A stretch of DNA of 64,000 bases from Paracoccus kondratievae (GCF_009301415.1 NZ_CP045074.1:248001-312000); one strand, 5' to 3'. Shown: positions 42,915-51,752, counted from the first letter of the stretch. The notes: a model not told the origin generated them from the letters alone. A program made the numbers and translations.

Positions 42915-43348
42915 CCGAGCCTCCTGCTCTTGCTATGACGATGTCCGGGCCAGCCTAGCAGGTCTTGCAACGGACCGCATCAGCGTGGTCGAGATCGTAG
43001 CCAAACCGCCGCCATTGCCCGCACCGCCGGACAGCGACGCCCGCTTCTCGACCAGCATTCGGCGGCTCTGTGGCCTATCCCCGGCAAGCCTTTGTGCGGT
43101 AATTGGCACTGAACCGCCGCTGGCGCGGAAATGCTCCTGATCGGCCCTGCCCGTCAGGTCATGCGTGATGCTGTATCACGATCATGGTGAAAGGCGGGCT
43201 CAGAACCTCGCTACAGCGAACACATGTTGTCCGCCGCATGGAAGCTCCGATGGCGATCTCTGTTTTGTCCGGGAGTAAGCGGCGCTCCCCCTGATCCGCA
43301 GATCCGGCGGCATTTTCCCGAGGCAAGTCTCTTGTCGTTCCATTTTGT
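42915..43348. other. Gene-poor stretch between pirin and the AztD-like gene
   Basis: No gene is supported here. An unpaired dyad, CGTGAT-GCTGT-ATCACG, lies at 43164-43180 and has no obvious target. The right end holds the Zur-like box described separately. Confidence 0.4.
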
Positions 43349-43364
43349 TAATGTAATAACATTA
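43349..43364. promoter_or_regulatory. Zur-like AT-rich palindrome
   Basis: TAATGT-AATA-ACATTA in an AT-rich patch, about 145 bases before the AztD-like start. The AATGT/ACATT half-sites resemble alphaproteobacterial Zur boxes, and a zinc chaperone is a natural Zur target. Assignment is inferred from resemblance and position. Confidence 0.55.
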
Positions 43365-43507
43365 CTAAACTGAGTCCGTCGCCAGCGATGCTCCGGTCCC
43401 GCCCCGGAACTGCAGTTTTCTGCAGCCGGTCCCTGCTGCCCTGCAGGGACCAGCGGAAACCGGGCAAGCTAACCGCAACCCATTCCGAACGACCAAGGAG
43501 GCTAATC

Positions 43508-44722
43508 ATGCTCAGACAATTTGCGGGTGCCAGCGCCCTGACCCTGATCCTTGCTGGCACCGGCATTGCCCATGACCACAAGGATGACACCGTTTACCGT
43601 GTCTTTGTGGGCGATCATGAGAAAGGACAGATCACCGCCTTTGACCTGTCCAAGCCCGCGCATCGCTGGACTTTCCAGACCACTGGACAGGTCAAGCTTT
43701 ATCCGGTCGCGGGCGGTGCGGTGGTCGCCGCAGTCCAGTCCGAGGCCGATACCGTGCAATTCATCCGCAGCGGTATCTCACTGCACGATCATGGCGATCA
43801 TCAGGACCTTGAGGTCAAAGAACCCGCAGCCATCGACCTGCACCTGTCGGGACCCCGGCCCTTTCACCTTGTCGCCCATGACGGCAAGGTGGTGCTGAAT
43901 TATGACAAGGGCAGCTATGCCGAGATTCTCGACAGCGCCGCGCTGGCCGCGGGCAAGGTCGAGCCGGTGAAGTTCCCACAGGCCCGCGCCCATCATGGCT
44001 TTGTCACGCCACTGGGAAAAAGCTGGCTTTCGACCGTCACCTCGGACGAACCGGTCGAGGGCGATGCCTCGGTACCGCGTCTGGGCCTGCAAGCCTTTGA
44101 CGCCAAAGGCAACCCCACGGGCAATCTGGCCACCTGCACCGCCATCCATGGCGAGGCTTTCTCGGGCGCCTATCTGGCCGCCGGTTGCAAAGAGGGCGTG
44201 CTGACCGTCAAGGCGGGTGATCAGGGGCCGGAATACAGGCTTTTGCCCTATCCCGAGGATCTGCCCAAAGATGTGACCACCGGGACCCTGCTTGGCTCAT
44301 CCGGGATGCAGATCTTTCTGGGCAATTTCGGACCCAAGGGCCTGGTTGTCATCGACCCCGAAGAGGCCCCGCATTATCGCTATATCGACCTGCCGTTCCG
44401 CCGGGTGGATTTCGCGCTAGACCCAGCCAGCCCCGCGACAGGCTATGTCCTGACCGAAGATGGCAGCCTGCACCGTGTGAACCTGCTTGACGCCGCTCTC
44501 AGCGACAGCACCAAGGTCACCGCGCCATATTCGATGGACGGCCACTGGAACGATCCGCGCCCGCGCATTGCCGTCGCCGGGGACGAGATCGTGCTGAGCG
44601 ACCCGAATGCCGGGCTGATCCGGCGCATCTCGACCAAGGATTTCAGCGAGGTCGGCACCGTACCGGTCGAAGGCAGGCCATATAACATTGCCGTGGTCGG
44701 CGGCAGTGGCGTAACCCACTGA
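43508..44722 (+). CDS. AztD-like periplasmic zinc metallochaperone (beta-propeller)
   Basis: Exported beta-propeller protein of 404 residues. A Sec signal (to about residue 21) is followed at once by a metal-binding HDHKDD, and a second His/Asp loop, HDHGDHQDLEV, follows near residue 92. Blade repeats such as VYRVFVGDHEKGQITAFDLS, GLVVIDPEEAPHYRYIDLP and DGSLHRVNLLD support an eight-bladed fold. AztD, described in Paracoccus, carries zinc to the AztC importer, and here it stands alone without aztABC. AGGAGG before the ATG fixes the start. Another metal-related beta-propeller function is possible. Confidence 0.6.
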   Translation: MLRQFAGASALTLILAGTGIAHDHKDDTVYRVFVGDHEKGQITAFDLSKPAHRWTFQTTGQVKLYPVAGGAVVAAVQSEADTVQFIRSGISLHDHGDHQDLEVKEPAAIDLHLSGPRPFHLVAHDGKVVLNYDKGSYAEILDSAALAAGKVEPVKFPQARAHHGFVTPLGKSWLSTVTSDEPVEGDASVPRLGLQAFDAKGNPTGNLATCTAIHGEAFSGAYLAAGCKEGVLTVKAGDQGPEYRLLPYPEDLPKDVTTGTLLGSSGMQIFLGNFGPKGLVVIDPEEAPHYRYIDLPFRRVDFALDPASPATGYVLTEDGSLHRVNLLDAALSDSTKVTAPYSMDGHWNDPRPRIAVAGDEIVLSDPNAGLIRRISTKDFSEVGTVPVEGRPYNIAVVGGSGVTH

Positions 44723-44936
44723 TATAACAGCTGATCCGCTTTCATGACCTGACAATTTCAGATGCGCCGGCCGGGCTCTATGTGACGCGCATCATGCGAG
44801 GGCCGGAAAGGCCACGACAGGATACACCACTCCCCCATCCTGACGCGGTTTTCCTTGGCCCTTCCCGGCCTGTGGGGGCGGTCCCTGCCATGGAAGCCAG
44901 ATTTACCTTGTTCATCCGCAATTTGGCGGGTAGTTG

Positions 44937-45120
44937 CCCGGTGTCGGTTTCCATATGGAATTGAAAGGGAATCCGCCACCGGACCTGTCCGGTGAACCGG
45001 AACTGCCCCCGCAACTGTAGGCGGCGAGGACATCCACGAGAATGCCACTGTGGCCATGCGCCACGGGAAGGCCGTGGAAAGCCCCGCGACCCGCCAGTCA
45101 GGAGACCTGCCGACACCCGT
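44937..45120 (+). ncRNA. Cobalamin riboswitch
   Basis: Leader RNA with the B12-riboswitch landmarks in order: closing stem GGTGTCGG (44940) pairing with CCGACACC (45110-45117), then GGGAATCCG, the conserved GAACTGCCCCCGCAACTG segment, and the terminal AGTCAGGAGACCTGCCGAC box. It precedes a BtuFCD-type importer and the pseudoazurin gene, so adenosylcobalamin or a related corrinoid is expected to reduce their expression. Confidence 0.93.
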
Positions 45121-45159
45121 TTCAACGCAGCCCGGGCGGGGTGTCCGGGGAGGTGTTCG

Positions 45160-45315
45160 ATGAATTTGCCCAAAGGGTGCCTTGCCGCGCCCGTCCCAGC
45201 CAGCATCAGGCCCTGCCGCAAGGCAAGGGCGCTTGTCAGTTTTTGGGCCGCTCCTCTCCTCCCGTCCCTGGCTGCCCTCACAACCGGAGACAATTCATGT
45301 TTGCCCGCACACTGA
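45160..45315 (+). CDS. Possible leader ORF overlapping btuF
   Basis: ATG with GGGGAGG six bases upstream opens a 51-codon frame starting MNLPKGCLAAPVPAS. It ends inside the start of the next gene and is out of frame with it. It could be a leader peptide that tunes expression through translational coupling, or a chance start. No homology is claimed. Confidence 0.3.
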   Translation: MNLPKGCLAAPVPASIRPCRKARALVSFWAAPLLPSLAALTTGDNSCLPAH

Positions 45316-46316
45316 CTGCCGCGCTGCTTGGCGCGGCCACCATGATCCTTGCCACCCTGCCCGCAGGCGCACAGACCCAATATCCGCTGAGGCTGCAAAA
45401 CTGCGGCGTCGATCTGACCATCAGCCATGCACCTGACAGCGTGGTCAGTGTCGGACAGGCCGCGACCGAGATCCTTTATTCGCTGGGGCTGGCCGACAAG
45501 GTCCAGGGCACTGCCGTCTGGTTCAGCGAGGTCCTGCCCGAATACCGCGAGGTGAATGCCTCGATCGAGCGGCTGGCCGACAACGATCCGAGCTTTGAAT
45601 CGGTGGTGGCGAAAAAGCCCGGCCTGGTCACTGTGCAATACGAATGGCACATCGGTCCCCAAGGAATCGTCGCCACGCGTGAGCAATTTGCCGATGTCGG
45701 CATCCCGACCTATGTGCTGCCCGCGGACTGCTGGAACAAAGACAACAGCAGCGGCTCGGACGGGACCCGCAATGCCATGTTCCAGATGGAATCCGTTCAT
45801 GCCGGCGTTCTTGAACTGGCACAGATTTTTGACGTGCCGGAACGGGGTGAGGCACTGGTCGCCGATCTGAAGGCGCGCGAGGCGGCGGCAGTTGAAAACG
45901 CCCGGTCGCTGAACCTGAAAGATGCCTCGGCCGTGTTCTGGTTCTCGTCGGCCGAGATGGACGTTGATCCCTATGTCGCGGGCCGCAAGGGACCACCCGC
46001 CTATATGATGGAAAAACTGGGGCTGAAGAACGTCATCGAAAGCGATGAGGAATGGCCGACCGTCAGCTGGGAGACCATCGCCCGCGCCAATCCTTCGGTC
46101 ATCGTCATCGCCCGGATGGACCGTCGCCGGTTCGAGGCTGACGATTACGAACGGAAGCTCGAGTTCCTGAAGTCCGACCCGGTAACCAGCCAGATGGAGG
46201 CGGTTCGCAATGACCGGATCGTGGTGCTTGACGCCCATTCGATGGACCCCTCGATCCGCAATGTCTCGGCGCTTGAAACACTGGCCGGGGCACTGCCGGC
46301 CTTTAACCTCGAATGA
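45297..46316 (+). CDS. btuF: Cobalamin-type ABC transporter substrate-binding protein
   Basis: Periplasmic binding protein of 339 residues with a Sec signal (MFARTLTAALLGAATMILATLPAGA). It has the BtuF/FecB-type features SVGQAATEILYSLGLADKVQG and a helix hinge, then RIVVLDAHSMDPS. The cobalamin riboswitch just upstream suggests a corrinoid ligand, but siderophore ligands share this fold. GGAGA before the ATG at 45297. The stop overlaps the permease start. Confidence 0.8.
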   Translation: MFARTLTAALLGAATMILATLPAGAQTQYPLRLQNCGVDLTISHAPDSVVSVGQAATEILYSLGLADKVQGTAVWFSEVLPEYREVNASIERLADNDPSFESVVAKKPGLVTVQYEWHIGPQGIVATREQFADVGIPTYVLPADCWNKDNSSGSDGTRNAMFQMESVHAGVLELAQIFDVPERGEALVADLKAREAAAVENARSLNLKDASAVFWFSSAEMDVDPYVAGRKGPPAYMMEKLGLKNVIESDEEWPTVSWETIARANPSVIVIARMDRRRFEADDYERKLEFLKSDPVTSQMEAVRNDRIVVLDAHSMDPSIRNVSALETLAGALPAFNLE

Positions 46317-47353
46317 CGGTCGCGACGGTCCGCAGCTATCGCCCGCGCGCGCCCGCGTGGCGATGGATCTTGGCAGGCAGCCTTTTGACGGTGGCGATCC
46401 TTGCCGGGGTTATCATCGGCGAAATGCCCCTGCCGCCTGATACCGTGCTGGCGGTGCTGGCCAACAAGCTGTTTGGTGCCGGATATCCGGTGGATTCGAT
46501 CAATGCGGCGATCATCTGGAATTATCGCATGCCGCGCACTTTGGTCGCGGCTGCCTGCGGCGCGGGACTGGCGCTGTCCGGGGTGGTTTTGCAGGCGTTG
46601 ATCCGCAACGCGCTGGCTGACCCCTATCTGCTGGGGGTATCAGCAGGGGCGTCGACCGGCGCGGTCGCGGTGACGATCCTTGGCCTTGGCGGCGGCGCGC
46701 TGGGCCTGTCATCGGGCGCCTTTGCCGGGGCGCTGTTGGCCTTTGGCCTGGTCGCGGCGCTGGCCCGAGCTGCCGGAGGCGGCCCCGCCCAGCTGGTATT
46801 GGCGGGGATCGCGGGTTCGCAGCTGTTCAACGCGCTGACCAGCTTTTTCATCGCCAGGTCGGCCAATGCCGAACAGGCAAGGGGCATCATGTTCTGGCTG
46901 CTCGGCAATCTGTCGGGCGTGCGCTGGCCGGATGTGTCGCTGGCGGCTCCGGCAGCCCTGATCGGCTTTCTGGCCTGCCTTTGGCATGTAAGGGCGCTGG
47001 ATGCCTTTTCCTTTGGTGCGCAATCGGCAGCGGCACTGGGCATTTCCCTGCGCCGGGTGCAGGGGGTGCTGATCGGCACGACCACGCTGATGACCGCGAC
47101 CATGGTCAGCCTTGTCGGCTCGATCGGTTTCGTCGGGCTGGTCGTGCCCCATGCCATGCGCTTTGCCGTCGGCCCCCGGCATGGCCGGCTGGTGCCATGG
47201 TCGGCGCTTGCAGGCGCGGTCTTTCTGATCGCGGCCGACATTGTGTCGCGCATACTGATCCCCGGTCAGGTGGTAGCCATCGGCGTGGTAACTGCGCTGG
47301 TCGGAGCACCGGGCTTTGCCCTGATCCTGATCCGCAACCGGGGCCGGACATGA
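46313..47353 (+). CDS. btuC: Cobalamin-type ABC transporter permease
   Basis: FecCD/BtuC-family permease of 346 residues with about ten helices and the diagnostic LRNALADPYLLGVSAGAS-like segment, here IRNALADPYLLGVSAGAS. GFVGLVVPHAMRF and a C-terminal LVGAPGFALILIRNRGRT also fit. It forms a BtuCD channel with the next gene. Start and stop overlap the neighbours by four bases. Confidence 0.9.
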   Translation: MTVATVRSYRPRAPAWRWILAGSLLTVAILAGVIIGEMPLPPDTVLAVLANKLFGAGYPVDSINAAIIWNYRMPRTLVAAACGAGLALSGVVLQALIRNALADPYLLGVSAGASTGAVAVTILGLGGGALGLSSGAFAGALLAFGLVAALARAAGGGPAQLVLAGIAGSQLFNALTSFFIARSANAEQARGIMFWLLGNLSGVRWPDVSLAAPAALIGFLACLWHVRALDAFSFGAQSAAALGISLRRVQGVLIGTTTLMTATMVSLVGSIGFVGLVVPHAMRFAVGPRHGRLVPWSALAGAVFLIAADIVSRILIPGQVVAIGVVTALVGAPGFALILIRNRGRT

Positions 47354-48117
47354 GACTGAGGACCGCCAATCTGGGCTGGAGGGCCGGTGTCCGTCCCATT
47401 GTCGAGGGTGTGACGCTGGAAATCGCGCCGGGCGAGACCTTTGGCCTGATCGGGCCGAACGGCTCGGGCAAATCCACGCTGCTGCGGCTGATTGCCGGGC
47501 TGTTGCCCCCCTCAGCCGGAAGGGTGTGGCTGGGTGAGACCCCGCTTGCCAGCCTGTCCCGGCGCGAGGTCGCGCGCCGGATCGCCTTTGTCGAGCAACA
47601 GGCCGAAACGACCGAGGCACTTACCGTCCGCGACGCGGTCGGGCTGGGTCGAACACCATGGCTGGCAGCACTGTCCCCCTTTGGCGCGGGCGATGCGGCC
47701 ATCGTTGAGCATGCGCTATGTGCGGTTGGAATGGAGCATATGGCCGGGGCGCAATGGCAAACCCTTTCAGGCGGAGAGCGCCAGCGTGTCCATATCGCCC
47801 GCGCTCTGGCCCAGCGCCCACGCCTGCTGCTGCTGGACGAACCGACAAACCATCTGGACATCCATCACCAGCTTGCACTGCTGCGGCTGGTCCACCGCCT
47901 GCCAGTAACCGTGGTTCTGGCGCTGCATGACCTTAATCAGGCATTGGGCTGTGACCGTATCGGCGTCATGGCCCAGGGCCGGCTGATCGCCTGCGGTCCG
48001 CCCGCCAAAGTCCTGACCCCTGAACAGCTGGCCAAAACCTTTCGCGTTGGCGCGACAGCTTTGACCGATCCTGTCGACGACACCGTCCTTTTCCGTTTCC
48101 GCTGTCTTGAGGAGTGA
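47350..48117 (+). CDS. btuD: Cobalamin-type ABC transporter ATPase
   Basis: BtuD/FecE-type ATPase of 255 residues: Walker A GPNGSGKST, signature LSGGERQRV, Walker B LLLLDEPTNHLDI and the H-loop LALHDLNQAL. It powers the BtuC permease. The stop is only three bases before the pseudoazurin ATG. Confidence 0.9.
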   Translation: MRLRTANLGWRAGVRPIVEGVTLEIAPGETFGLIGPNGSGKSTLLRLIAGLLPPSAGRVWLGETPLASLSRREVARRIAFVEQQAETTEALTVRDAVGLGRTPWLAALSPFGAGDAAIVEHALCAVGMEHMAGAQWQTLSGGERQRVHIARALAQRPRLLLLDEPTNHLDIHHQLALLRLVHRLPVTVVLALHDLNQALGCDRIGVMAQGRLIACGPPAKVLTPEQLAKTFRVGATALTDPVDDTVLFRFRCLEE

Positions 48118-48120
48118 CTG

Positions 48121-48567
48121 ATGAAATCCGCCCTTCTTGCCTTCATGCTGCTGGGCACACCCGTCCTTGCCGAAACCCATGAGGTGCGGATGTTCAACCG
48201 TTCGGACCGGGGCGTGATGGTCTATGAGCCATCGTTTCTGCGGATTGCGCCGGGCGACACGGTACGCTTTGTCCCGACCCAGCCTGGCCATAATGCCGCG
48301 TCCATCGACGGGATGATCCCCGAAGGGGCCAAGCCTTTCAAATCCCGGATCAATGAGGATTTCAGCGTCACCCTGACCGTCCCCGGCAGCTATGGCATCA
48401 AGTGCAGCCCGCATTTCGCCATGGGCATGGTGATGCTGATCGAGGTGGGCGAGGCCCCTGCCCCCGCCCTGCCCGACGATCTGCCGCCAAAGTCACGCGC
48501 GCGGTTTGATGAGATATTGGCACGCCGTACGCCAGGGGCGCCCCCTCCCCCTCCTGAAAAAGGCTGA
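48121..48567 (+). CDS. Pseudoazurin
   Basis: Blue copper electron carrier of 148 residues with a Sec signal (MKSALLAFMLLGTPVLA). The type 1 copper ligands are the His of PGHNAASIDG, and Cys, His and Met of CSPHFAMGM. Pseudoazurin donates electrons to nitrite reductase and nitrous-oxide reductase. A proline-rich tail (PGAPPPPPEKG) is longer than usual. It begins three bases after btuD with its own GAGGAGTG site, so it lies in the cobalamin-riboswitch transcription unit, an unexpected setting. Confidence 0.92.
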   Translation: MKSALLAFMLLGTPVLAETHEVRMFNRSDRGVMVYEPSFLRIAPGDTVRFVPTQPGHNAASIDGMIPEGAKPFKSRINEDFSVTLTVPGSYGIKCSPHFAMGMVMLIEVGEAPAPALPDDLPPKSRARFDEILARRTPGAPPPPPEKG

Positions 48568-48663
48568 CCGGCCACCATCTTAGGCCCGGATGGCAGGATT
48601 ATCCTGCGATTCCAATCTCTTCATGTTCGTCATCCACCATCATCTGTTTGGGAGACCGGGCCG

Positions 48664-48960
48664 ATGCTGATCGAGACGCACAAGACAAGGACCGAATTTC
48701 ACCCTCCATCCTCAACCCTTTCCCATCGTGCAAAGCGGCTGACGCCGCAATATTGGGCAAAGCCCTGGGGCCGCGATGACGGTATTCCGGCCCCTTCGGA
48801 CGCCCAGCCGCTGGGCGAGATGATCTTTGACGCAGCCAAGACGGGGCTGGTCGTCAAATGGCTGCAAACCAATGAGCCGCTTTCCATTCAGGTGCACCCA
48901 CAGCGGGGCGCGGGGCGAAAGCACGGATGGTGGATGTCGCCGATACCCCGCCCCGGCGCC
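48664..48960 (+). pseudogene. Remnant of class I mannose-6-phosphate isomerase (manA)
   Basis: About 100 codons resembling the start of ManA: LTPQYWAKPWGRDD, LGEMIFD, LVVKWLQTNEPLSIQVHPQ (the metal-site QVHP). After QVHP the frame ends in unrelated residues, and most of the enzyme is missing. The next stretch matches a different gene, GH130, so a deletion appears to have joined the two. Its start has no good ribosome site. Confidence 0.7.
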
Positions 48961-49534
48961 TTACGCCTATAGCGGCACAGCCATCGCTTCAGAGCTGCTT
49001 ATCACCCATGATTTCCGCCGGTTCCGGCTGCGGCCTCTGACCGGTCCGGCCAGCGGCAACAAGGGGACGGCGCAGTTCCCCGCCGGCTGGACGGGCAGTT
49101 CGCCATGATTGCGCGGCAGGACAATGAAAACCTGTTCCCGATCCGCTCGGACGACCTGTTTCACAGGCACGAAGGCGAAAGGATCGCAGCCCCCCTGCAC
49201 CCATGGGAACTGGTGCAGATCGGCAATTGCAGGGCCTCCGGTCGAACTGGACGAGGGTTGGCTGATCCTGACCCATGGCGTCGGGGCCATGCGTAAATAT
49301 TGCATCGGGGCGATGCTGCTGGACAAGGCCGATCCCACCCGCGTATTGGGTCGGTCACGGGTGCCGCTGCTTTCGCCTTCGGATGCCGGGCGCGAAGTCA
49401 TGTGCCCAATATCGTTTATACCTGCGGCGCACTGGTCCATGCCCGGGCATCTGTTCATGCCCTATGACATTGCCGACAGCGCCGTCGGTTTCGCCACTGT
49501 CCGGCCCGGCGCGCTTGTCGAATCGCTGGACTGA
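48961..49534 (+). pseudogene. Frameshifted GH130 mannoside phosphorylase remnant
   Basis: Conserved GH130 segments occur in order but in shifting frames: ITHDFRRFRLRPLTGPASGNKG, ARQDNENLFPIRSDDL, HPWELVQIGNC, ELDEGWLILTHGVGAMRKY, HVPNIVYTCGALVH and HLFMPYDIADSAVGFATV. At least four frame changes are needed within 570 bases, so the gene is dead. Intact GH130 enzymes phosphorolyse beta-mannosides to mannose-1-phosphate. The phosphohexomutase gene following it remains open. Confidence 0.8.
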
Positions 49535-49557
49535 CCGTCCTGCATCGAGGTTCGACC

Positions 49558-51069
49558 ATGACTGAAAAACCCTTTACCACCAGCGACCTGATGGCGGAAA
49601 GCGGCGTGGGTTTCGGCACAAGCGGAGCGCGCGGACTGGTCAGCGCCCTGACCGACCGCGTCGCCTATGGCTATACGCAGGGCTTTTTGCGTCACCTGCG
49701 TGATGTCGGCGAGTTCCGGCCCGGCACCAAGGTCGCATTGGCGGGCGATCTGCGCCCCTCGACCCCGCACATCCTGCGCGCCTGTGCCGCGGCCATCCGC
49801 GACGAAGGCGGCGAGCCGGTCTTTTGTGGTCATGTCCCGACCCCCGCGCTGGCCGATTACGCCTTTGCCCGCGCCATCCCCTCGCTGATGGTCACGGGCA
49901 GCCATATCCCCGACGACCGCAATGGCATCAAGTTCCACCGCGCGAAAGGCGAGATTCTGAAACCTGACGAGGCCGGAATGACCCGTCAGGTGCTGACGCT
50001 GGACCGCGCGCGCTTTGATGCGGACGGCGCGCTGATCAACCCGCCCCCCCTGGGCGAGCCTGTCGATATCACACAGGGCTATGTCCGCCGCTATGTCGAC
50101 TTCTTTGGACCCGAGGCACTGGCGGGGCTGAGGCTTGGGCTATACCAGCACTCGGCCGTGGGGCGCGATATTATCGCCCGGATCCTTGCCGCTCTTGGGG
50201 CCGAGGTCGTGCCTTTGGGCCGATCGGACAGTTTCATCCCCGTTGACACCGAGGCGCTGCGTCCCGAGGATATCGCACTTGCCCGCGAATGGGCCTCCGA
50301 GCATCAACTTGACGCCATCATCTCGACGGATGGCGATTCCGACCGGCCTTTGCTTGCCGATCATCGTGGGGAATGGTTGCGCGGCGATATCCTTGGGCTG
50401 CTTTGCGCCCGGGCGCTTGGCGCGGATTGCGTGGTCACCCCGGTCAGCAGCAATACTGCGCTGGAGCTGAGCGGCGCTTTCGCCCGCACCATCCGCACCC
50501 GCATCGGATCGCCCTATGTCATCGCCGCGATGGATGAGGCCGGACAGGACGGCGCAGGCATCGTCTGCGGTTATGAGGCGAACGGCGGCTTTCTGCTTGG
50601 TAGTGATATCGCCCGTGACGGACAAGAAATCCCGGCCCTGCCGACGCGCGATGCAGTCCTGCCCGTCGTCAGCGTCCTGGCTGCTGCAAAGCAGCGCAGT
50701 CTGGCCGAGCTTTGCGCCGATCTGCCCCCACGTGTGACCTTCAGCGACCGGCTGAAGGACTTTCCGACCAGCGACTCTCAGGCGATCCTTGCCTGGCTGA
50801 CCTTGGGATCCGAGACCGAACAGCGCGCCCGGATCGACGCAGAATTCGCGGGCCTTGCTGGTGGGGCCCTGTCCCGTATCGACCAGACCGACGGGCTGCG
50901 TATGCATTTCGAGGGCGGCGCGATCATCCACCTGCGGCCCTCGGGCAATGCACCCGAACTGCGTGTCTATACCGAGGCAGAGAGTGAGGCACGGGCCAGC
51001 GCGCTGAACGCCCAGGCGCTGGCGCTGGTCCGCGACCGGCTGGCCCCGCGGGCGCGGCAGGGGACCTGA
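49558..51069 (+). CDS. Phosphohexomutase (phosphomannomutase/phosphoglucomutase family)
   Basis: Alpha-D-phosphohexomutase of 503 residues with all four family blocks: phosphoserine loop VTGSHIPDDRNGIKF, metal loop STDGDSDRPLLAD, sugar loop GYEANGGFLLG and phosphate loop RPSGNAPELRVYTE. It interconverts hexose-1- and hexose-6-phosphate. Next to mannose-gene remnants, phosphomannomutase is the likelier activity. It ends in a strong terminator convergent with ribH. The TGSHIP variant in place of TASHNP is noteworthy. Confidence 0.9.
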   Translation: MTEKPFTTSDLMAESGVGFGTSGARGLVSALTDRVAYGYTQGFLRHLRDVGEFRPGTKVALAGDLRPSTPHILRACAAAIRDEGGEPVFCGHVPTPALADYAFARAIPSLMVTGSHIPDDRNGIKFHRAKGEILKPDEAGMTRQVLTLDRARFDADGALINPPPLGEPVDITQGYVRRYVDFFGPEALAGLRLGLYQHSAVGRDIIARILAALGAEVVPLGRSDSFIPVDTEALRPEDIALAREWASEHQLDAIISTDGDSDRPLLADHRGEWLRGDILGLLCARALGADCVVTPVSSNTALELSGAFARTIRTRIGSPYVIAAMDEAGQDGAGIVCGYEANGGFLLGSDIARDGQEIPALPTRDAVLPVVSVLAAAKQRSLAELCADLPPRVTFSDRLKDFPTSDSQAILAWLTLGSETEQRARIDAEFAGLAGGALSRIDQTDGLRMHFEGGAIIHLRPSGNAPELRVYTEAESEARASALNAQALALVRDRLAPRARQGT

Positions 51070-51110
51070 TCCCCGCCGCCGGGCAACCCGAGCGGCGGGG
51101 ATCAGGTTTT
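51065..51110 (+). terminator. Terminator after the phosphohexomutase gene
   Basis: Perfect 15-bp stem, CCTGATCCCCGCCGC and its complement, with a twelve-base loop, followed by TTTT. The stem contains the stop codon. It also lies just past the convergent ribH stop and may serve both genes. Confidence 0.85.
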
Positions 51111-51115
51111 CAGGA

Positions 51116-51553
51116 TCAGATTTTCAGATCAGCGATCTGGCGGACGGCCTGAGCCGCCTCGGCGCCCTTTTTCACGAAATGAGCATGGAAAAAGCCGTGA
51201 TGCTCGGCGCTTGGCTGAAAGTTATGCGGGGTCAGGCTGACCGAGAATGTCGGTATCCCCGTTTCCATCTGCGCCTGCATCAGCCCCGAAACCACCGCTT
51301 GCGCGACAAAATCATGGCGATAGATGCCGCCATCAACCACCAGCGCGGCAGCGACGATGGCATCAAAATCGCCCGACTGGCCAAGCTTTTTAGCCAGCAG
51401 CGGCATTTCGAACGCGCCAGGCACGTCATAGGTCACAATCTCGGTCTCCCGGCCCGATTGCTGCATATCCTGCCGAAAGCCGATCAGCGCCTGATCGACG
51501 ATATCAGCGTGCCAACGCGCCTTGATAAAGGCAATTTTCAGTTTTTGGGTCAT
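51116..51553 (-). CDS. ribH: 6,7-dimethyl-8-ribityllumazine synthase, RibH2-like
   Basis: Lumazine synthase of 145 residues: the opening substrate region KARWHADIVDQALIGF, YDVPGAFEMPLLAKKL, and the catalytic His in VVDGGIYRHDFVAQAV. It condenses 5-amino-6-ribitylaminouracil with butanone phosphate in riboflavin synthesis. The HNFQPSAEHHGFFHAHF tail resembles the RibH2 type that occurs as a lone extra copy in rhizobia and relatives. It follows an FMN riboswitch. Confidence 0.9.
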   Translation of the reverse strand: MTQKLKIAFIKARWHADIVDQALIGFRQDMQQSGRETEIVTYDVPGAFEMPLLAKKLGQSGDFDAIVAAALVVDGGIYRHDFVAQAVVSGLMQAQMETGIPTFSVSLTPHNFQPSAEHHGFFHAHFVKKGAEAAQAVRQIADLKI

Positions 51554-51630
51554 TTAGGAACCTCCTGTATCCAGAACGGTCCCAAGGCGATCGCGGCCGG
51601 TGCCGACACGCAAAGCGTCGGTCCGTCCAT

Positions 51631-51752
51631 TCTCTTTCATCCGGACTATACCGTCGGCCCCGGAATTTCGCCGGATCTGCTGACCCTGCGGAATGCAGGC
51701 GCTCGCGGGCTATCACCGCCGGTGGGGAGTTTCACCCCGCCCCGAGAACAGG
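51631..51752 (-). ncRNA. FMN riboswitch upstream of ribH
   Basis: Read on the minus strand, the leader contains the conserved FMN-aptamer pieces: TTCTCGGGGCGGGGTGAAA, CCCCACCGGCGGT, GATCCGGCGAAATTCCG, GACGGTATAGTCCGGATG. This precedes the ribH start by about 80 bases. FMN binding is expected to lower ribH expression. Confidence 0.93.

Noticed and set aside
43164..43180. Dyad CGTGAT-GCTGT-ATCACG as a regulator site for aztD-like or pirin
   Set aside because: It lies far from both gene starts and only short arms match, so it may be chance.
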